Shown here: one piece after another, positions 44,173 through 55,644 of the stretch
Position numbering within the stretch: position 1 is the first letter of the stretch
Layout of the letters: each line of letters begins with the position of its first letter
Origin: Bretschneidera sinensis
Lineage: Eukaryota; Streptophyta; Magnoliopsida; Brassicales; Akaniaceae
Assembly (NCBI GenBank): GCA_023935145.1
Contig: CM043697.1
Span: 60,016,001-60,080,000 of the forward strand
Direction: 5' to 3'
Length of the DNA: 64,000 nt
The notes under the pieces: generated by a model
Seen by the model: only the letters and a program-made list of their open reading frames with translations
Told to the model about the DNA's origin: nothing
The model's database searches: none
Program-made: the position numbers and the translations under genes

Positions 44173-45774
44173 ATGAGTGAACATGAATATCAACTCCCTA
44201 GGACCCTTCAGGATTACCTCTACCCTACACGAATAACCACACCATCATGCATCATGTTTCCAGCCAATACTCGCCTTTTGGATTTTAAAACAGGGATGAT
44301 ACAATTACTCCCTACGTTTCATGGCTTGGAAAGTGAAAACCCATATGTGCACATTAGAGAGTTTGAGGAAGTAGTTGCGACTTTTCATAGTCAAGATGCA
44401 ACTGCTGATATTGTGAGACTTAAGTTCTTTCCTTTCGCTTTGAAGGATAGAGCTAAGAGTTGGCTATACTCACTGAGACCACGATCTATTGGGTTGTGGA
44501 CTGATATGACTACGATTTTCGTTAATAAATACTTCCCCCAACATAAGACCAATGCTTTAAAAAGGAAAATCTCCACTTTTGCACAAAACGATAGTGAGAC
44601 TTTATATCAGTTTTGGGAGAGATTTAAGGAGTTGTTGAGTATGTGCCCTCACCATGGTTATGAGAATTGGCGCTTAGTGAGTTATTTTTATGAGGGACTT
44701 ATATATAGGGAGTGCCAATTTGTAGAGATGATGTGTAATGGTGAGTTTTTAGAAAAAGATCCTGACGAGGCCATAGAATACCTCAATGAGCTTGCTGAAA
44801 AAGCTCACACTTAGACTGGACCTAGTGCTACTGAAGGCACAAACAGGTCACGACATGTAGGAAACCAAAATGGTGGTGGAATTTACCATCTTAGGGAAGA
44901 GGATAACCTAAAGGCTAAGGTCAAGATGCTCACTATGGAACTAGATGTCTTAAAGACTAAGGGCTTACAACAAACATACGTAGCTAATCATGCAAGATCT
45001 TTTGAACCATGTTTTGTGTGTGGCGGGGTAGATCATCTCGCCCAAGAATGTCTCACATTTGTGGAGATGAGAGGGATGTATGAGGAACAATGTAATGCCT
45101 TAGGTATGTACAAGAAGCCTCTTTCACCTTTCTCTGATACCTATAATCCGAAGTGGCGGAATCACCCCAATCTTAGCTGGAAATCTGAAAACCAGCCGCC
45201 TACACAACCCCCTATATCATATCCTGCACAATATAATGCACCTGCACCTTTTAGGATTCCTTTAAAAGAAACTTTGCATACTTTTATTGAGGCATACGAT
45301 AAGACAAATCAAAAGCTTGAATCTTTAATTACGCAGGTTGTTGAAGAACGTAAGGATTTAAATAGCAAAGTGTCCAAGTTGATGAGCTCCTTGAGTGTGA
45401 ATGAGCGAGGTAAGTTCCCTTCCCAAGCTCACTCCACACACTATGGAAAACATTTGGCGCAAAAGAATTTGAAAGAGGTGAATGCCATTGTGATACTTAG
45501 TGGTAAGTCATTACACATCCCAACACCAAACAAATCAAAGGATGTGGGCGAGAACCACCAAGTATATATGATTGACTCACCCATGAAAAAGGTCCATCAC
45601 CTTAATCCATTGGAGTCAATCCATACCCATGGGTTCACAAGAGCATATATTGAGCCAAAATCTGGAGATGTTACTGATGACATCCTTGAGGCTTCTTCAA
45701 AGCATACAAGCACCCAATTTGATAGTGAAGCAGTTGTTGGTGCATTCAGTTCATGTTTGTCTAGGAGGGAATAA
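44173..45774 (+). pseudogene. Element B Gag (single frame with one stop)
   Basis: The ATG at 44173 (MSEHEYQLPR) is followed by 213 codons of Gag core: MIQLLPTFHG, REFEEVVATFHS, LKDRAKSWLYSLRP, NKYFPQHKTNALKR, YQFWERFKELLSMCPHH. A TAG at 44812-44814 replaces a Trp present in Athila-1 (AHTWTG). The same frame then continues to 45774 with a CCHC knuckle CFVCGGVDHLAQEC near 45010 and a coiled-coil-like segment. The C-terminus (DSPMKKVHHLNPLESIHTHG) resembles no protease. A single stop in 534 codons suggests Gag was kept after pol was lost, or that the element is young. Confidence 0.85.
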
Positions 45775-46434
45775 GAGCACCTGGCTGAAAACGTAAAACT
45801 TAGCGCTCATGGGAGGCACCCCACAGCATATTTTTTCACTTTTATTGTTTTCACATTTCTTTTTCTTGTTTATTATTCGTATTTTTTTTTGTTTTCCAGT
45901 ATTAATTTAGTATTTCTTTTTCAGGGATAAATATATGAAGCAGTTCAAATGGTGGAGCACAATTTTAAGCTTCTGTGCACCTTTGGCTACAAAGGGAGTT
46001 TCCTTTACTCGTTCTTTTAGATTGAGGTCAATGCAATTTTTAAGTTGCGGGTGGAGGAAATGCATCTCTTTGTTTCCATATTCTTTATTTCCATACATTT
46101 TTTTTTCTTTTTCCATTGAACTGTTTGGTGTCATTTTCCATTCTTGTTTGTTTTTAGCATGCTTTATGTTAAGCTTTAGAGTTAATTCACATGTCAATGA
46201 TATGAACCTAATTGAGATAGCATATAGCATTTAGAAGAAGTTAAATCTTGCTTCGGTTTGAGAATAATTTAAGTGTCAATCTTAATTTGGTTTGAGACTC
46301 TAGTTTGCGGTAAGATTGTATGATTAGTCTAAAGCATCTAGAGAAGTTTTATGTGATTGCTTTGTGAATATTTTTATGGTCTCAACAAGCTCTAGAACTT
46401 ATTTGATAATCACTTGAGGTGAATTCCTAGAATG
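45775..46434 (+). other. Element B 3' noncoding segment, left of Athila-A
   Basis: The segment opens with the GCTCATGGGAGGCACCCCA box typical of Athila sequence downstream of coding regions. The rest is T-rich. It continues at 58850 after the Athila-A insertion. Nothing else was found. Confidence 0.6.
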
Positions 46435-46965
46435 TGATAACTCTATGATAAGAGCCATAAAATGCATTATAATTGTACTTATTTGTTAGCACTTTAGGGT
46501 TGATTTAGGTCTTAATTGCATTTTTATTCATTAACAACTCTAAAGTGGTATTTTTGGAGCATTAACTTATTTCGGTGCATTTTTCAAGTATCTTGATCTA
46601 AAAGAGATGGAAGAGCTATCATCATTTTAAACACGAAGCTCCATTGAACACTCAAGCAAAAGAATGGTCGTGGAAGAGCCAAGATGAAGAGAAACTAAGA
46701 AAGGAGTTTTCACTAAGTTGTTGGAGTTGCCATACGAATCAACCATTTTTACAAATTAAACTGTATTGATGTAAGAAGAACCAGGAAGTGTGCCATATAT
46801 TCTCAGAAAGATCTGGAAGTCTACTTTCTGGAGGATTTTATGGTTCATTAAAATCATTTTTCTAGAGAAAGTTATGGTGATTTTAGCGAACAGAGGTCAT
46901 ACCTCCTGGTTCAGCATCAGCCGCACCTCACGGCACCAAAATGCACAGAGAGGACAGAAACTCAA

Positions 46966-47135
46966 GGCTGCAGTGCCAGGATGTTGGTGCTGCAGCGCTG
47001 GTAGCTTACACAAAGAAGGATTTGGACAGAAATTTGGCGCTGCAGCGCCAGAAAGTTGGAGCTGCAGCGCCAGAATTAGGGTTTCTTTATGTCTTGGCGT
47101 TGCAGCGCTGGGATGTTGGCGCTGCAGCGCCAGCC
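46966..47135 (+). repeat. GGCGCTGCAGCGCC palindrome block, Athila-A 5' LTR
   Basis: Seven related sites carry GCTGCAGCGCC or close variants. Two are perfect 14-bp palindromes. The block lies just upstream of the TATA-like box and is repeated at 57634-57803 in the 3' LTR. Confidence 0.88.
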
Positions 47136-47150
47136 CGCGAATTTTGAATG

Positions 47151-47159
47151 TTATAAATT
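47151..47159 (+). promoter_or_regulatory. TATA-like box of Athila-A LTR
   Basis: TTATAAATT follows the palindrome block by about 20 bp; the 3' LTR copy is at 57819. This is a moderate match to a TATA box. Confidence 0.45.
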
Positions 47160-48182
47160 GAAACCCTAGCTGAACAAGAAGGGAGTCTGGAAAAGAGGTG
47201 GAAAAGAGAAGAAAGAAAACAAAATTTGGAGGAGAGGAGACACGAAAGGAGGCTTGGAGACACTCCGGGAGGCTACGCATCAAGCTTTTAATCATTCTTC
47301 TCCGGTTTTGTATTCTTCTATTCTATCTATGTTGATGTTTTATAATATGAACATGGGTTGTTTGAACATGATTATGGAGTAGATATTTTTGTGTTAAGGA
47401 TAGATGGATCCTAAACCTTTATCTTGAGTTGTTGTTTGGACAAGTGGAATTTAATGTGTTTTTCAAAGAGTGTGTTTTATTGTTCTTAATGCTTTTTATT
47501 ATTTTGATTCCTTCTTTGCACGGGGTGATGTGTCGAATAGAGAAGCCATGCTCTTATGAATGGTTGAACTAATAAATATGATATTGGATTTTTATGTATG
47601 CAAAGGCCAGGGTAAAACATGCCATAAATGGAATAGGAGTAACCGAATAGGGATTTTAGGAAGTTCATGTGGTCCGTTTAAATCGTAACCGAATAGGGAG
47701 ATTTAACTGAAAGGAATCCAAAAACACTTAATGCTTCTCAATTTGAGTTAATCTAGAATAGACCTGGAATACAGATATTCAAAGTTAATGATTCTTGAGA
47801 TTGTGGTTAGACCCGGAATATGTATAACCAATTTATTGGGGATTCTACCATCTTGGAAAACATATTAAACGATTCTTGTCCATTCGAAACTCTTATCAAT
47901 TATGGTTTAGGTGAAGTCGAGTCCTTAGCACGTTAGTTCATAAGAGTTTTCATTCCAAAGGTTGCTAATCTTCCATTATTTACTATTGCATTTTGTTTTT
48001 CCTTAGTTAATTGTTAGTAAATCTTTCCCCTACAATTATTCGTTTGCTCAAATAACAGTAAAAGTTAAGTAATAATTTTTATAGTATTTGATCAGTCCTT
48101 GTTGGGAACGATATTCACTCATCATTTTATTACTTGAACGATTAGTGCACTTGCTAGTGTCAATTTCATCGCATCAAGTTTT

Positions 48183-48200
48183 TGGCGCCGTTGCCGGGGA
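48183..48200 (+). other. Athila-A primer-binding site (tRNA-Asp)
   Basis: TGGCGCCGTTGCCGGGGA is an 18-base complement of the plant tRNA-Asp 3' end, six bases after the 5' LTR. Confidence 0.9.
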
Positions 48201-48303
48201 CTAAAATAAACTATTACTTTTATTGTGATTCAACTTGTTAATTTGAGAGTTTTTTTTTAATTTGGTTTTTAAGTCTATTTTGTGGGGCTTTCGATTCTAG
48301 TGC

Positions 48304-51300
48304 ATGACACGCACTAGTGGGAGAATACTTGCAGAACCTAATCCAGAGATTGAGCGCACGTTTCACTATTTGAGAAGAGCAGCACCAGTAATAATTAATA
48401 CAATGGCAGAAGGAAATAATGCAGAGATGCAACGTGCACTGTGGGATTATGCTATGCCAAAGGTGGATAGTGTTGAATCCAGCATTCGGCGACCACCTAT
48501 ACAAGCGAACAATTTTGAAATTAAGCCAGCCATCATCCAGATGATTCAGTATTCAATACAATTTGGGGGCTTATCACAAGAAGATCCGAATGTTCACTTG
48601 GCGAATTTCCTGGAAATTTGTAACACATTCAAGAATAACGGAGTATCAGAGGATGCAATTCGCTTAAGGCTTTTCCCATTTTCATTGAGGGATAAAGCAA
48701 AAAGCTGGTTGACTTCTTTGCCTGCCGGATCCATAACAACATGGGCAGAATTGGCACATAAGTTTCTAGGGAAGTACTTCCTTCCTGCAAAGTTACGTAA
48801 TGAAATTACTATGTTTTTGCAGGTTGATCGAGAGTCACTCTATGAGGCATGGGAGCGCTTTAAAGACCTGTTGAGAAGATGTCCTCTTCACGAGTTGCCC
48901 ACCTGGATGCAGGTACAAACTTCTTATAATGGTTTAACTAATACAACCCAAAACATGATTGATGCAGCTGCAGGAGGCACTATCATGAGAAAAACTCCAG
49001 AAGAAGCCATCAAATTACTAGAAGAAATGGCTACCAACTCTTATCAATGGCCAATTGAAAGATTACCTATCAACAGAGCCCCAGGATTGCACAATGTAGA
49101 TGCTGTTACAGCTCTAGCAGCACAACTGGAGACTCTCAACAAGAAGATTGATGGATTTAATCCCCACTCACATTCAATATGTGAATTGTGTGGTGGTAGT
49201 GGCCATCACAACAGTAGCTGTCAAGGTAATCAGCTTGCATGTAATTCATCTGCTGAACAAGCTAATTTTGTTTCAAATTTTCACAGGCAGTACAATCCAT
49301 ACAGCAACACATATAATCCGGGATGGAGGAATCATCCAAACTTCTCGTGGAATCAAAGCAATGCAAAGCAACCTCATCCTGAATACACTCCTCAAGAAAA
49401 GAAGTCCAACTTGGAGGATATGATGGCCAAATTTTTAAGTACAACAGAAACAAGATTCCAAAATCAGGAAGCATTCATAAAAAATCTGGAAGTTCAAGTT
49501 GGTCAACTAGCCAACATAATTTCTGGACGTGCACAAGGTTCCCTCCTGAGCAACACAGAAAAGAATCCTAAGGAGGATGTCAAGGCCATAACACTAAGGA
49601 GCGGCATACAATTGGAAGAGCCACAACCTAAGGAACTTACTCAGCAAGTTGGCGAGAAAGAAGAGACTGTGCAAGAGGAAAAACAAGTTTCAGCAAAGAA
49701 GTCTACTGGTAAAGGTTTGATTGATTCTAACTCTGAAACCAAATATATGCCACCTCTTCCTTATCCTCAGAAATTCCAAAAAGAAAAACTAGACAAACAA
49801 TTCTCAAAATTTTTAGAGATTTTCAAGAAGTTGCATATTAACATACCGTTTGCAGAGGCATTAGCACAGATGCCTAGCTACACTAAATTTTTGAAGGAAA
49901 TTCTGTCTAATAAACGGAAACTAGAGGAACATGGAACGGTGATGTTAACTGAAGAGTGCAGCGCTATACTACAAAACAAGCTACCTCCAAAATTGAAAGA
50001 TCCAGGGAGTTTTACTATACCTTATACTTTGGGAAATTCATTTTTTGATAAAGCGTTATGTGACCTTGGTGCAAGTATTAATCTTATGCCTCTTTCAATT
50101 TTCAGGAAACTTGGATTAGGAGAAGTCAAAACAACAACAGTGTCATTACAATTAGCTGATCGATCCATTAAGAGACCACGAGGAATTATAGAAGATGTAC
50201 TGGTAAAAGTTGATAAATTTATATTCCCTGTGGACTTCATCGTACTTGACATGGAAGAGGATCGGGAGGTACCTCTTATACTCGGGCGTCCGTTCCTTGC
50301 TACAGGGAGAGCCCTGATAGATGTACAAAAAGGGAAATTGATTTTAAGAGTCAATGATGAACAAGTAGTTTTTGATATGTATAAAATCATGAAATATCTG
50401 TCTGACATATCTATTTCTTATTGTTTTCATGCTGATGTTGTTGATGACCTCATTGAAGAGTTTCAGGAGAAGACATTAAATGAAGATACTTTGGAAAGAT
50501 GCACCATGGAATCTGGAACTACCACCACTGAAGAACTTGTCATCCAAGAAGAAGCAAGGAATTTGGAAGCTGAAATGGGCAAAGAAGTGCCAGAAGAACC
50601 AATAATAACCCCTGAATTAAAAACTTTACCTGATCATTTGAAATATGTTTATCTAGAGAAGAATATTTTTCCAGTTATAATATCATCTTCATTGACAAGT
50701 AAAATGGAAGAACGCTTGTTGGAAGTCTTGAGAAGGCACAAAAAGGCTTTGGGATGGACAATAGCGGACATCAACGGAATTAGCCCTTCCATTTGCACTC
50801 ACAAAATTCTTATGGAGGAGAACTTCAAGCCTACAGTTCAGCCACAGCGACGCTTAAATCCAGCAATGCAGGAGGTTGTTAAGAAAGAAGTAGTCAAGCT
50901 GCTTGACGCAGGTATTATTTATCCAATTTCTGATAGTGCTTGGACCAGCCCGATACAAGTAGTACCAAAGAAAGGTGGGATTACTGTTGTTAAAAATAAT
51001 AACAATGAATTGATACCCACCAAAACTGTGACAGGTTGGCGGGTTTGTACTGACTATAGAAAATTAAATGACGCCACTAGAAAAGATCATTTTCCTTTAC
51101 CTTTTATCGATAAAATGTTGGAAAGATTGGCAGGTCACAAGTTCTACTTTCTGCTTGATGGATACTCGGGATACAATCAAATCCCCATAGCACCCGAGGA
51201 TCAAGAAAAGACGACATTTACTTGTCCTTATGGAACATTTGCATATAGGAGGATGCCTTTCGGTCTTTGTAATGCACCAGCAACTTTTCAACGTTGCATG

Positions 51301-51441
51301 TTGGCAATTTTTTCTGATATGACTGAAATTTTTTTAGAGATCTTCATGGATGATTTTACACTATATGGTCTAACCTTTGATGATTGCCTTCATAATCTCT
51401 CTTTAGTTTTGCAGCGATGCGAAGACACAAACCTAGTATGA
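48304..51441 (+). CDS. Athila-A gag-pro-RT polyprotein, N-terminal part
   Basis: The ATG at 48304 opens 1045 codons. The Gag core is at about residues 75-260 (FSLRDKAKSWLTSLPAGS, YEAWERFKDLLRRCP). A CCHC knuckle (CELCGGSGHHNSSC) is near residue 296. A long charged linker follows, then protease with DLGAS at about 587-591 and PLILGRPFLATG near 660. RT follows: [46 protein letters not shown] and catalytic FMDDF at about 1014-1018. All key residues are present. The frame ends at a TGA (51439-51441) in the sequence NLV-stop-NWEKCHF, where Athila-1 has a Leu. The protein acts in particle assembly and reverse transcription in the cytoplasm. Confidence 0.93.
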   Translation: MTRTSGRILAEPNPEIERTFHYLRRAAPVIINTMAEGNNAEMQRALWDYAMPKVDSVESSIRRPPIQANNFEIKPAIIQMIQYSIQFGGLSQEDPNVHLANFLEICNTFKNNGVSEDAIRLRLFPFSLRDKAKSWLTSLPAGSITTWAELAHKFLGKYFLPAKLRNEITMFLQVDRESLYEAWERFKDLLRRCPLHELPTWMQVQTSYNGLTNTTQNMIDAAAGGTIMRKTPEEAIKLLEEMATNSYQWPIERLPINRAPGLHNVDAVTALAAQLETLNKKIDGFNPHSHSICELCGGSGHHNSSCQGNQLACNSSAEQANFVSNFHRQYNPYSNTYNPGWRNHPNFSWNQSNAKQPHPEYTPQEKKSNLEDMMAKFLSTTETRFQNQEAFIKNLEVQVGQLANIISGRAQGSLLSNTEKNPKEDVKAITLRSGIQLEEPQPKELTQQVGEKEETVQEEKQVSAKKSTGKGLIDSNSETKYMPPLPYPQKFQKEKLDKQFSKFLEIFKKLHINIPFAEALAQMPSYTKFLKEILSNKRKLEEHGTVMLTEECSAILQNKLPPKLKDPGSFTIPYTLGNSFFDKALCDLGASINLMPLSIFRKLGLGEVKTTTVSLQLADRSIKRPRGIIEDVLVKVDKFIFPVDFIVLDMEEDREVPLILGRPFLATGRALIDVQKGKLILRVNDEQVVFDMYKIMKYLSDISISYCFHADVVDDLIEEFQEKTLNEDTLERCTMESGTTTTEELVIQEEARNLEAEMGKEVPEEPIITPELKTLPDHLKYVYLEKNIFPVIISSSLTSKMEERLLEVLRRHKKALGWTIADINGISPSICTHKILMEENFKPTVQPQRRLNPAMQEVVKKEVVKLLDAGIIYPISDSAWTSPIQVVPKKGGITVVKNNNNELIPTKTVTGWRVCTDYRKLNDATRKDHFPLPFIDKMLERLAGHKFYFLLDGYSGYNQIPIAPEDQEKTTFTCPYGTFAYRRMPFGLCNAPATFQRCMLAIFSDMTEIFLEIFMDDFTLYGLTFDDCLHNLSLVLQRCEDTNLV

Positions 51442-53523
51442 AATTGGGAGAAATGTCATTTCATGGTCCAGGAAGGGATAGTGTTGGGGCACAAAATATC
51501 ATCGAGGGGTATTGAAGTTGACAAAGCTAAGGTGGATGTGATCGAAAAACTCCCACCTCCCGCTTCAGTCAAAGCCATCAGAAGTTTCCTGGGGCATGCA
51601 GGATTTTACAGGAGATTCATTAAGGATTTTTCAAAAATCTCTAAACCTCTTTCTAATCTTCTTGTAAAAGATGTGAAGTTTAACTTCTCTGATGATTGTT
51701 TGCAGGCATTTGCTACATTAAAGGATAAATTGGTGACCGCCCCTGTTGTAGTCACACCAGATTGGAGCCTCCCATTTGAATTAATGTGTGATGCTAGTGA
51801 CACCGCAGTTGGAGCAGTGCTTGGTCAAAGAATAGATAAGGTCTTCAGGACAATTTATTATGCGAGCCGCACTCTTACTGGACCCCAACTGAATTATGCT
51901 ACCACAGAGAAAGAACTTTTAGCTGTTGTATTTGCATTTGACAAGTTTCGATCCTATCTTATTGGATCAAAAGTTACTGTTTATACTGATCATGCAGCTT
52001 TAAAGTATCTTTTGGCCAAAAAGGACGCAAAACCAAGACTACTGAGGTGGATTCTCCTTCTTCAAGAATTTGATTTAGAAATCAAAGATAAGAAGGGGAC
52101 TGACAATCAAGTAGCAGACCACTTATCAAGGCTTGAAAAATCGGAAGAGACTAAGACCAGCATCAACGAAGAATTTCCGAATGAGAAAATATTTTCTATT
52201 TCTTCAATTGATTCTGTTTTATTGGTGTCTGAGACACCGTGGTTTGCTGATTTCACCAATTACCTTGTAGGAAACTGGATCCCAGGGCACTTCACTTATC
52301 AACAAAGAAAGAAATTCCTATCAGACGTGAAGCATTATTTTTGGGAGGATCTGTATCTCTACAAATTATGTGCAGATCAGGTAATTCGCAGATGTGTGCC
52401 AGAGCATAAGTTTAACAATATACTGTATCACTGCCATGACAGAGAAGCTGGGGGACATTTTGGTGCAAACCGAACAGCAGCAAAGGTGTTGCAATCAGGT
52501 TTCTATTGGCCGACCTTGTTTAAGGATGCTCAGGCTTACGTCACATCATGTGATCGGTGTCAACGAATTGGTAACATCTCTAAACGAAATGAAATGCCTT
52601 TAAACAATATTCTTGTTTGCGAAATATTTGACGTTTGGGGTATTGATTTCATGGGGCCCTATCTTGCATCTTTTTCAAACCAGTATGTTCTAGTTGCTGT
52701 AGATTATGTGTCTAACTGGGTAGAAGCCATAGCAACCCGCACTAATGATGCCAAGGTAGTTCTCCAATTCCTTAAGAAAAACATCTTTACCCGGTTTGGA
52801 ACTCCTAGAACAATAATTAGTGATCGAGGTAAACATTTTGACAATCGTCAATTTAGAACTTTGTTAAGAAAATATGGAGTAACTCACAAACTCGGCACCT
52901 CATACCATGCACAAACAAGCGGTCAGGTAGAAGTTTCAAATCGGGAGGTGAAACGAATTTTAGAAAAAACTGTGAATGCTTCTAGGAAAGATTGGTCACT
53001 TAAATTAGATGATGCCTTGTGGGCATATAGAACGGCCTTCAAAACACCCATCGGAATGTCACCATATAGGCTGGTTTTTGGTAAAGCATGCCACCTTCCT
53101 GTCGAACTCGAGCATAAAGCATACTGGGCCACCAAATTCTTGAATTTTGATATAACCCTTGCAGGACAAAAGCGTTTGTTGCAGGTTGATGAATTAGAAG
53201 AACTTCGATTAGGAGCATATGAGAATGCAAGGCTGTACAAAGAGAAAACAAAAAAATGGCATAATCAACACATCTCGAGGAAAGAATTTGTTCCAGGACA
53301 ACAAGTTCTTTTGTACAATAGCCGACTTCGTCTATTTCCGGGAAAACTGAAATCTCGATGGACTGGACCGTATACCGTGATAAGTGTCTCACCTTTTGGT
53401 GCCGTCGAGGTTCAACACGAGACAAATAAGGAGAAGTTCAAGGTTAATGGACACAGATTGAAGCACTATATTATGGGGACGTTTGATCCTCAATCGTCCA
53501 CCACCATTCTCCAAGAACCATAA
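51442..53523 (+). CDS. Athila-A RT C-terminus, RNase H and integrase (same frame after one stop)
   Basis: This part is in the same frame as 48304-51441 and opens with NWEKCHF. RT thumb ([13 protein letters not shown]). RNase [49 protein letters not shown]. Integrase: HHCC finger ([13 protein letters not shown]), core GIDFMGP / ISDRGKHF / GQVEVSN giving a complete DDE triad, and the C-terminal domain [11 protein letters not shown]...[10 protein letters not shown]. Stop TAA at 53521-53523. No other defect is seen, so a single stop separates this from a full gag-pol frame. Readthrough is conceivable but not supported, since other copies have a sense codon there. Confidence 0.93.
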   Translation, partial: NWEKCHFMVQEGIVLGHKISSRGIEVDKAKVDVIEKLPPPASVKAIRSFLGHAGFYRRFIKDFSKISKPLSNLLVKDVKFNFSDDCLQAFATLKDKLVTAPVVVTPDWSLPFELMCDASDTAVGAVLGQRIDKVFRTIYYASRTLTGPQLNYATTEKELLAVVFAFDKFRSYLIGSKVTVYTDHAALKYLLAKKDAKPRLLRWILLLQEFDLEIKDKKGTDNQVADHLSRLEKSEETKTSINEEFPNEKIFSISSIDSVLLVSETPWFADFTNYLVGNWIPGHFTYQQRKKFLSDVKHYFWEDLYLYKLCADQVIRRCVPEHKFNNILYHCHDREAGGHFGANRTAAKVLQSGFYWPTLFKDAQAYVTSCDRCQRIGNISKRNEMPLNNILVCEIFDVWGIDFMGPYLASFSNQYVLVAVDYVSNWVEAIATRTNDAKVVLQFLKKNIFTRFGTPRTIISDRGKHFDNRQFRTLLRKYGVTHKLGTSYHAQTSGQVEVSNREVKRILEKTVNASRKDWSLKLDDALWAYRTAFKTPIGMSPYRLVFGKACHLPVELEHKAYWATKFLNFDITLAGQKRLLQVDELEELRLGAYENARLYKEKTKKWHNQHISRKEFVPGQQVLLYNSRLRLFPGKLKSRWTGPYTVISVSPFGAVEVQHETNKEKFKVNGHRLKHYIMGTFDPQSSTTILQEP

Positions 53524-54570
53524 ATCGAAAAGTCAAGCTAAAGACTATAAATTAGAACTACCATTTTGCGTCTTATTTTTTTTTTAATTTTATTTTTCAT
53601 GCTTTTTGAAATTATTTGGGGTGTCCAAATTTTTGTTTTTTTTTTGTTTAATTTAATTGTTATTTCAATTTTTATAGCCTTACGACGAGTATTTGTGATG
53701 TATTTTTTAGCTCTACGTGGAGCCGGGACAGAAATTCAGCGCTGCGGCGCCAGAAAATTGGAGCTGCAGCGCCAAGGCCCTCCATTTCACGCCATCAGCC
53801 CAGAAATCTGGTGCTGCAGCCTCACAAACTCAGCGCTGCAGTGCCAGGACCTGTTCGTTCAACACAATAAAAATTCCAGCACAGCAATTCAACGCTGCAG
53901 CGCCAGAAAATTGGAGCTGCAGTGCCAGATCGTACAAAGGAGATTAAATGCCCAACTCTCCAACAGTTAGGGCAGTCCAAATATTAAAATTCCAGCTGCT
54001 CTCCCTCTCCAAAACACAAAAATATCACTTTTCCTTCCCATAGAAACACCCAAGCAAGAGTTTTTCTGCAATTTCAACCATGGATTCCTTCTATTCTCCA
54101 GGAGAATCAATCTTCTCGAGTGATTTTGGGTGCTATTGAGTTTTTTTTTTATCAAGTAAGATTTCTCCACTTTGAGACCCTCAAACTTCATATTTTTAAG
54201 TGCAATCACTTGAGTTGTTTATGGGTAGATGATAATACATGGTGAGTTGATGAAAAATTAAGGAAAGGATGAATGGATAAGTTGTATGTTCACAAGTTTC
54301 TGCTGAAACTTTTTCATGGGACTGTGCGTTGGGAGAGAAGGGTACTGTAGCTGGTACTGTAGCTGAAAATTTTTTGACGTTAATGAGTTGAATTTGCTAT
54401 CTATTATGCTGGGTTATTCAAGACTAAATTGATTGAAGTAATTGCCCAACTTGGATTGAAATTTCTACTGCAATTTTTATTTGGGAATTGGTGTGTGAAA
54501 GTGGGTGTTGCTCTTGGTTACTTTCTGCTGTTTGGAGTGTAATTATTTAAAGCACAAAAGTCTTAATTAA
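53524..54570 (+). other. Athila-A pol-to-accessory-ORF spacer
   Basis: A T-rich start is followed by a palindrome block at 53725-53935 and then about 600 bp of noncoding sequence up to the accessory ATG. No clear TATA box was found, in contrast to SIRE. Confidence 0.6.
53725..53935 (+). repeat. Internal GCTGCAGCGCCAG palindrome block (Athila-A)
   Basis: Seven GCTGC(A/G)G(C/T)GCC-type sites occur, arranged in pairs joined by AGAAAATTGGA, the same paired unit as in the LTR block. It lies between pol and the accessory ORF, as in SIRE elements. Confidence 0.85.
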
Positions 54571-55644
54571 ATGGCTCCTCCTAAATGCGCGAGACCTAGC
54601 TCCACCAGTTACAATTTAGAGCTTTTTGTCTCAAAGGAAGCAGAACAGAGGTTTGAGCGTTCTCAACTCAAGAAAGTCCCAATTCCTGAACGAGGATTTA
54701 ATATCACCAAGGGACACTTCCTCCTCATTCACAGGATCATCACTGCTCATAAATGGGAACAATTCTGTGCAACACCAGAAGCTGTAATTATTCAAGTTGT
54801 GCGTGAATTTTATGCAAATGCCGCAGAGCACACGAATCTGAAGGTAAAGGTTAGAGGGAAATTAGTGGCGTTCGACAGAGGCACAATCAACAAATTGCTC
54901 AACACCCCCACCATCCCAATGGATGAGTACAGTGCGTATGCCAGCGCACCTGACCTCGATGAAGTACTCCGGGTTCTTTGCAAAGTTGAGACACAATGGA
55001 AATTGTCCGGTGATGAGCGGACTTCATTTCCATCAAGTGCAATGGATAGGATAGCAAAAGCTTGGCATTACTTTATAGGCGCTCGTTTGCTTTCGACAAC
55101 TCATTTAAGTGATGTCACAAGAGAGAGAGCAATCCTTCTATTCACCATCTACCAAGGATTGAGTATTGATGTGGGACGCATTATCCAGCACAACATTCTA
55201 TACAGCGCAAATTCGATCAGTGCAGGGTTATATTTTCCATCTTTGATAACAGCACTTTGTGGATTGTGTGGTGTTACCTGGACTGCAGGGGAGCAAATCA
55301 AACAACCAATGCATCCGCTGGACCTAAAGACTATCTATTGGATCACGGACATAGAAGAAGCACCGAGCCCAGGCACCTCTTCCTCGCAACCTCCTCCAGC
55401 ACGCCAACAACGGAATATATCACTTTCTAATCGTCTAACAGTTGTTGAGATGGAGCTTCATGAGCTTCGACAATTGAGTCAGCAGCAGGCCTCCTACGTC
55501 GCAGGTTGTTCTCAAACCAATGATTAGATGATGAGGATTTTTGCCACTCATTTAGGCATCGACACACAGCAGCTACCTCAACTACCACCATATCCCGGTC
55601 ATAGTAGTGATCCGGAGGATGAGGACATTGACAAAGACGATTGA
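54571..55644 (+). pseudogene. Athila-A accessory ORF with plant-transposon domain (one internal stop)
   Basis: The ATG at 54571 opens 318 codons ending at TAG (55525-55527); the same frame then continues 38 codons to TGA at 55642 with a Pro-rich and strongly acidic tail (DPEDEDIDKDD). Residues about 40-230 form a domain resembling 'putative plant transposon protein', with VKVRGKLVAFDRGTINKLL, AMDRIAKAWHYFIGARLL, ILLFTIYQGLSIDVGRII and FPSLITALCGLCGV. A Gln/Leu-rich coiled coil (LTVVEMELHELRQLSQQQ) follows. No signal peptide or membrane segment is seen, so the traditional env-like label is positional only. The same domain organisation occurs in the SIRE accessory ORFs. Its function is unknown. 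Confidence 0.82.

Larger units (their letters stand above)
46435..48176 (+). repeat. Athila-A 5' LTR
   Basis: This 1742-bp LTR begins TGATAACTCT and ends GCATCA. It includes a palindrome block (46966-47135) with two exact GGCGCTGCAGCGCC 14-mers (47036-47049 and 47118-47131) and a TATA-like TTATAAATT at 47151. Both copies contain the same open frames across this block; these come from LTR duplication and are not genes. Confidence 0.93.

Noticed and set aside
46790..47295. Overlapping open frames on both strands, repeated at 57458-57963
   Set aside because: They lie in the Athila-A LTR palindrome block. Both copies exist because the LTR is duplicated; the GC-rich repeat simply lacks stops.
53039..53425. 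Minus-strand open frame of 128 codons
   Set aside because: It lies antisense within the Athila-A integrase, which has strong homology on the plus strand.
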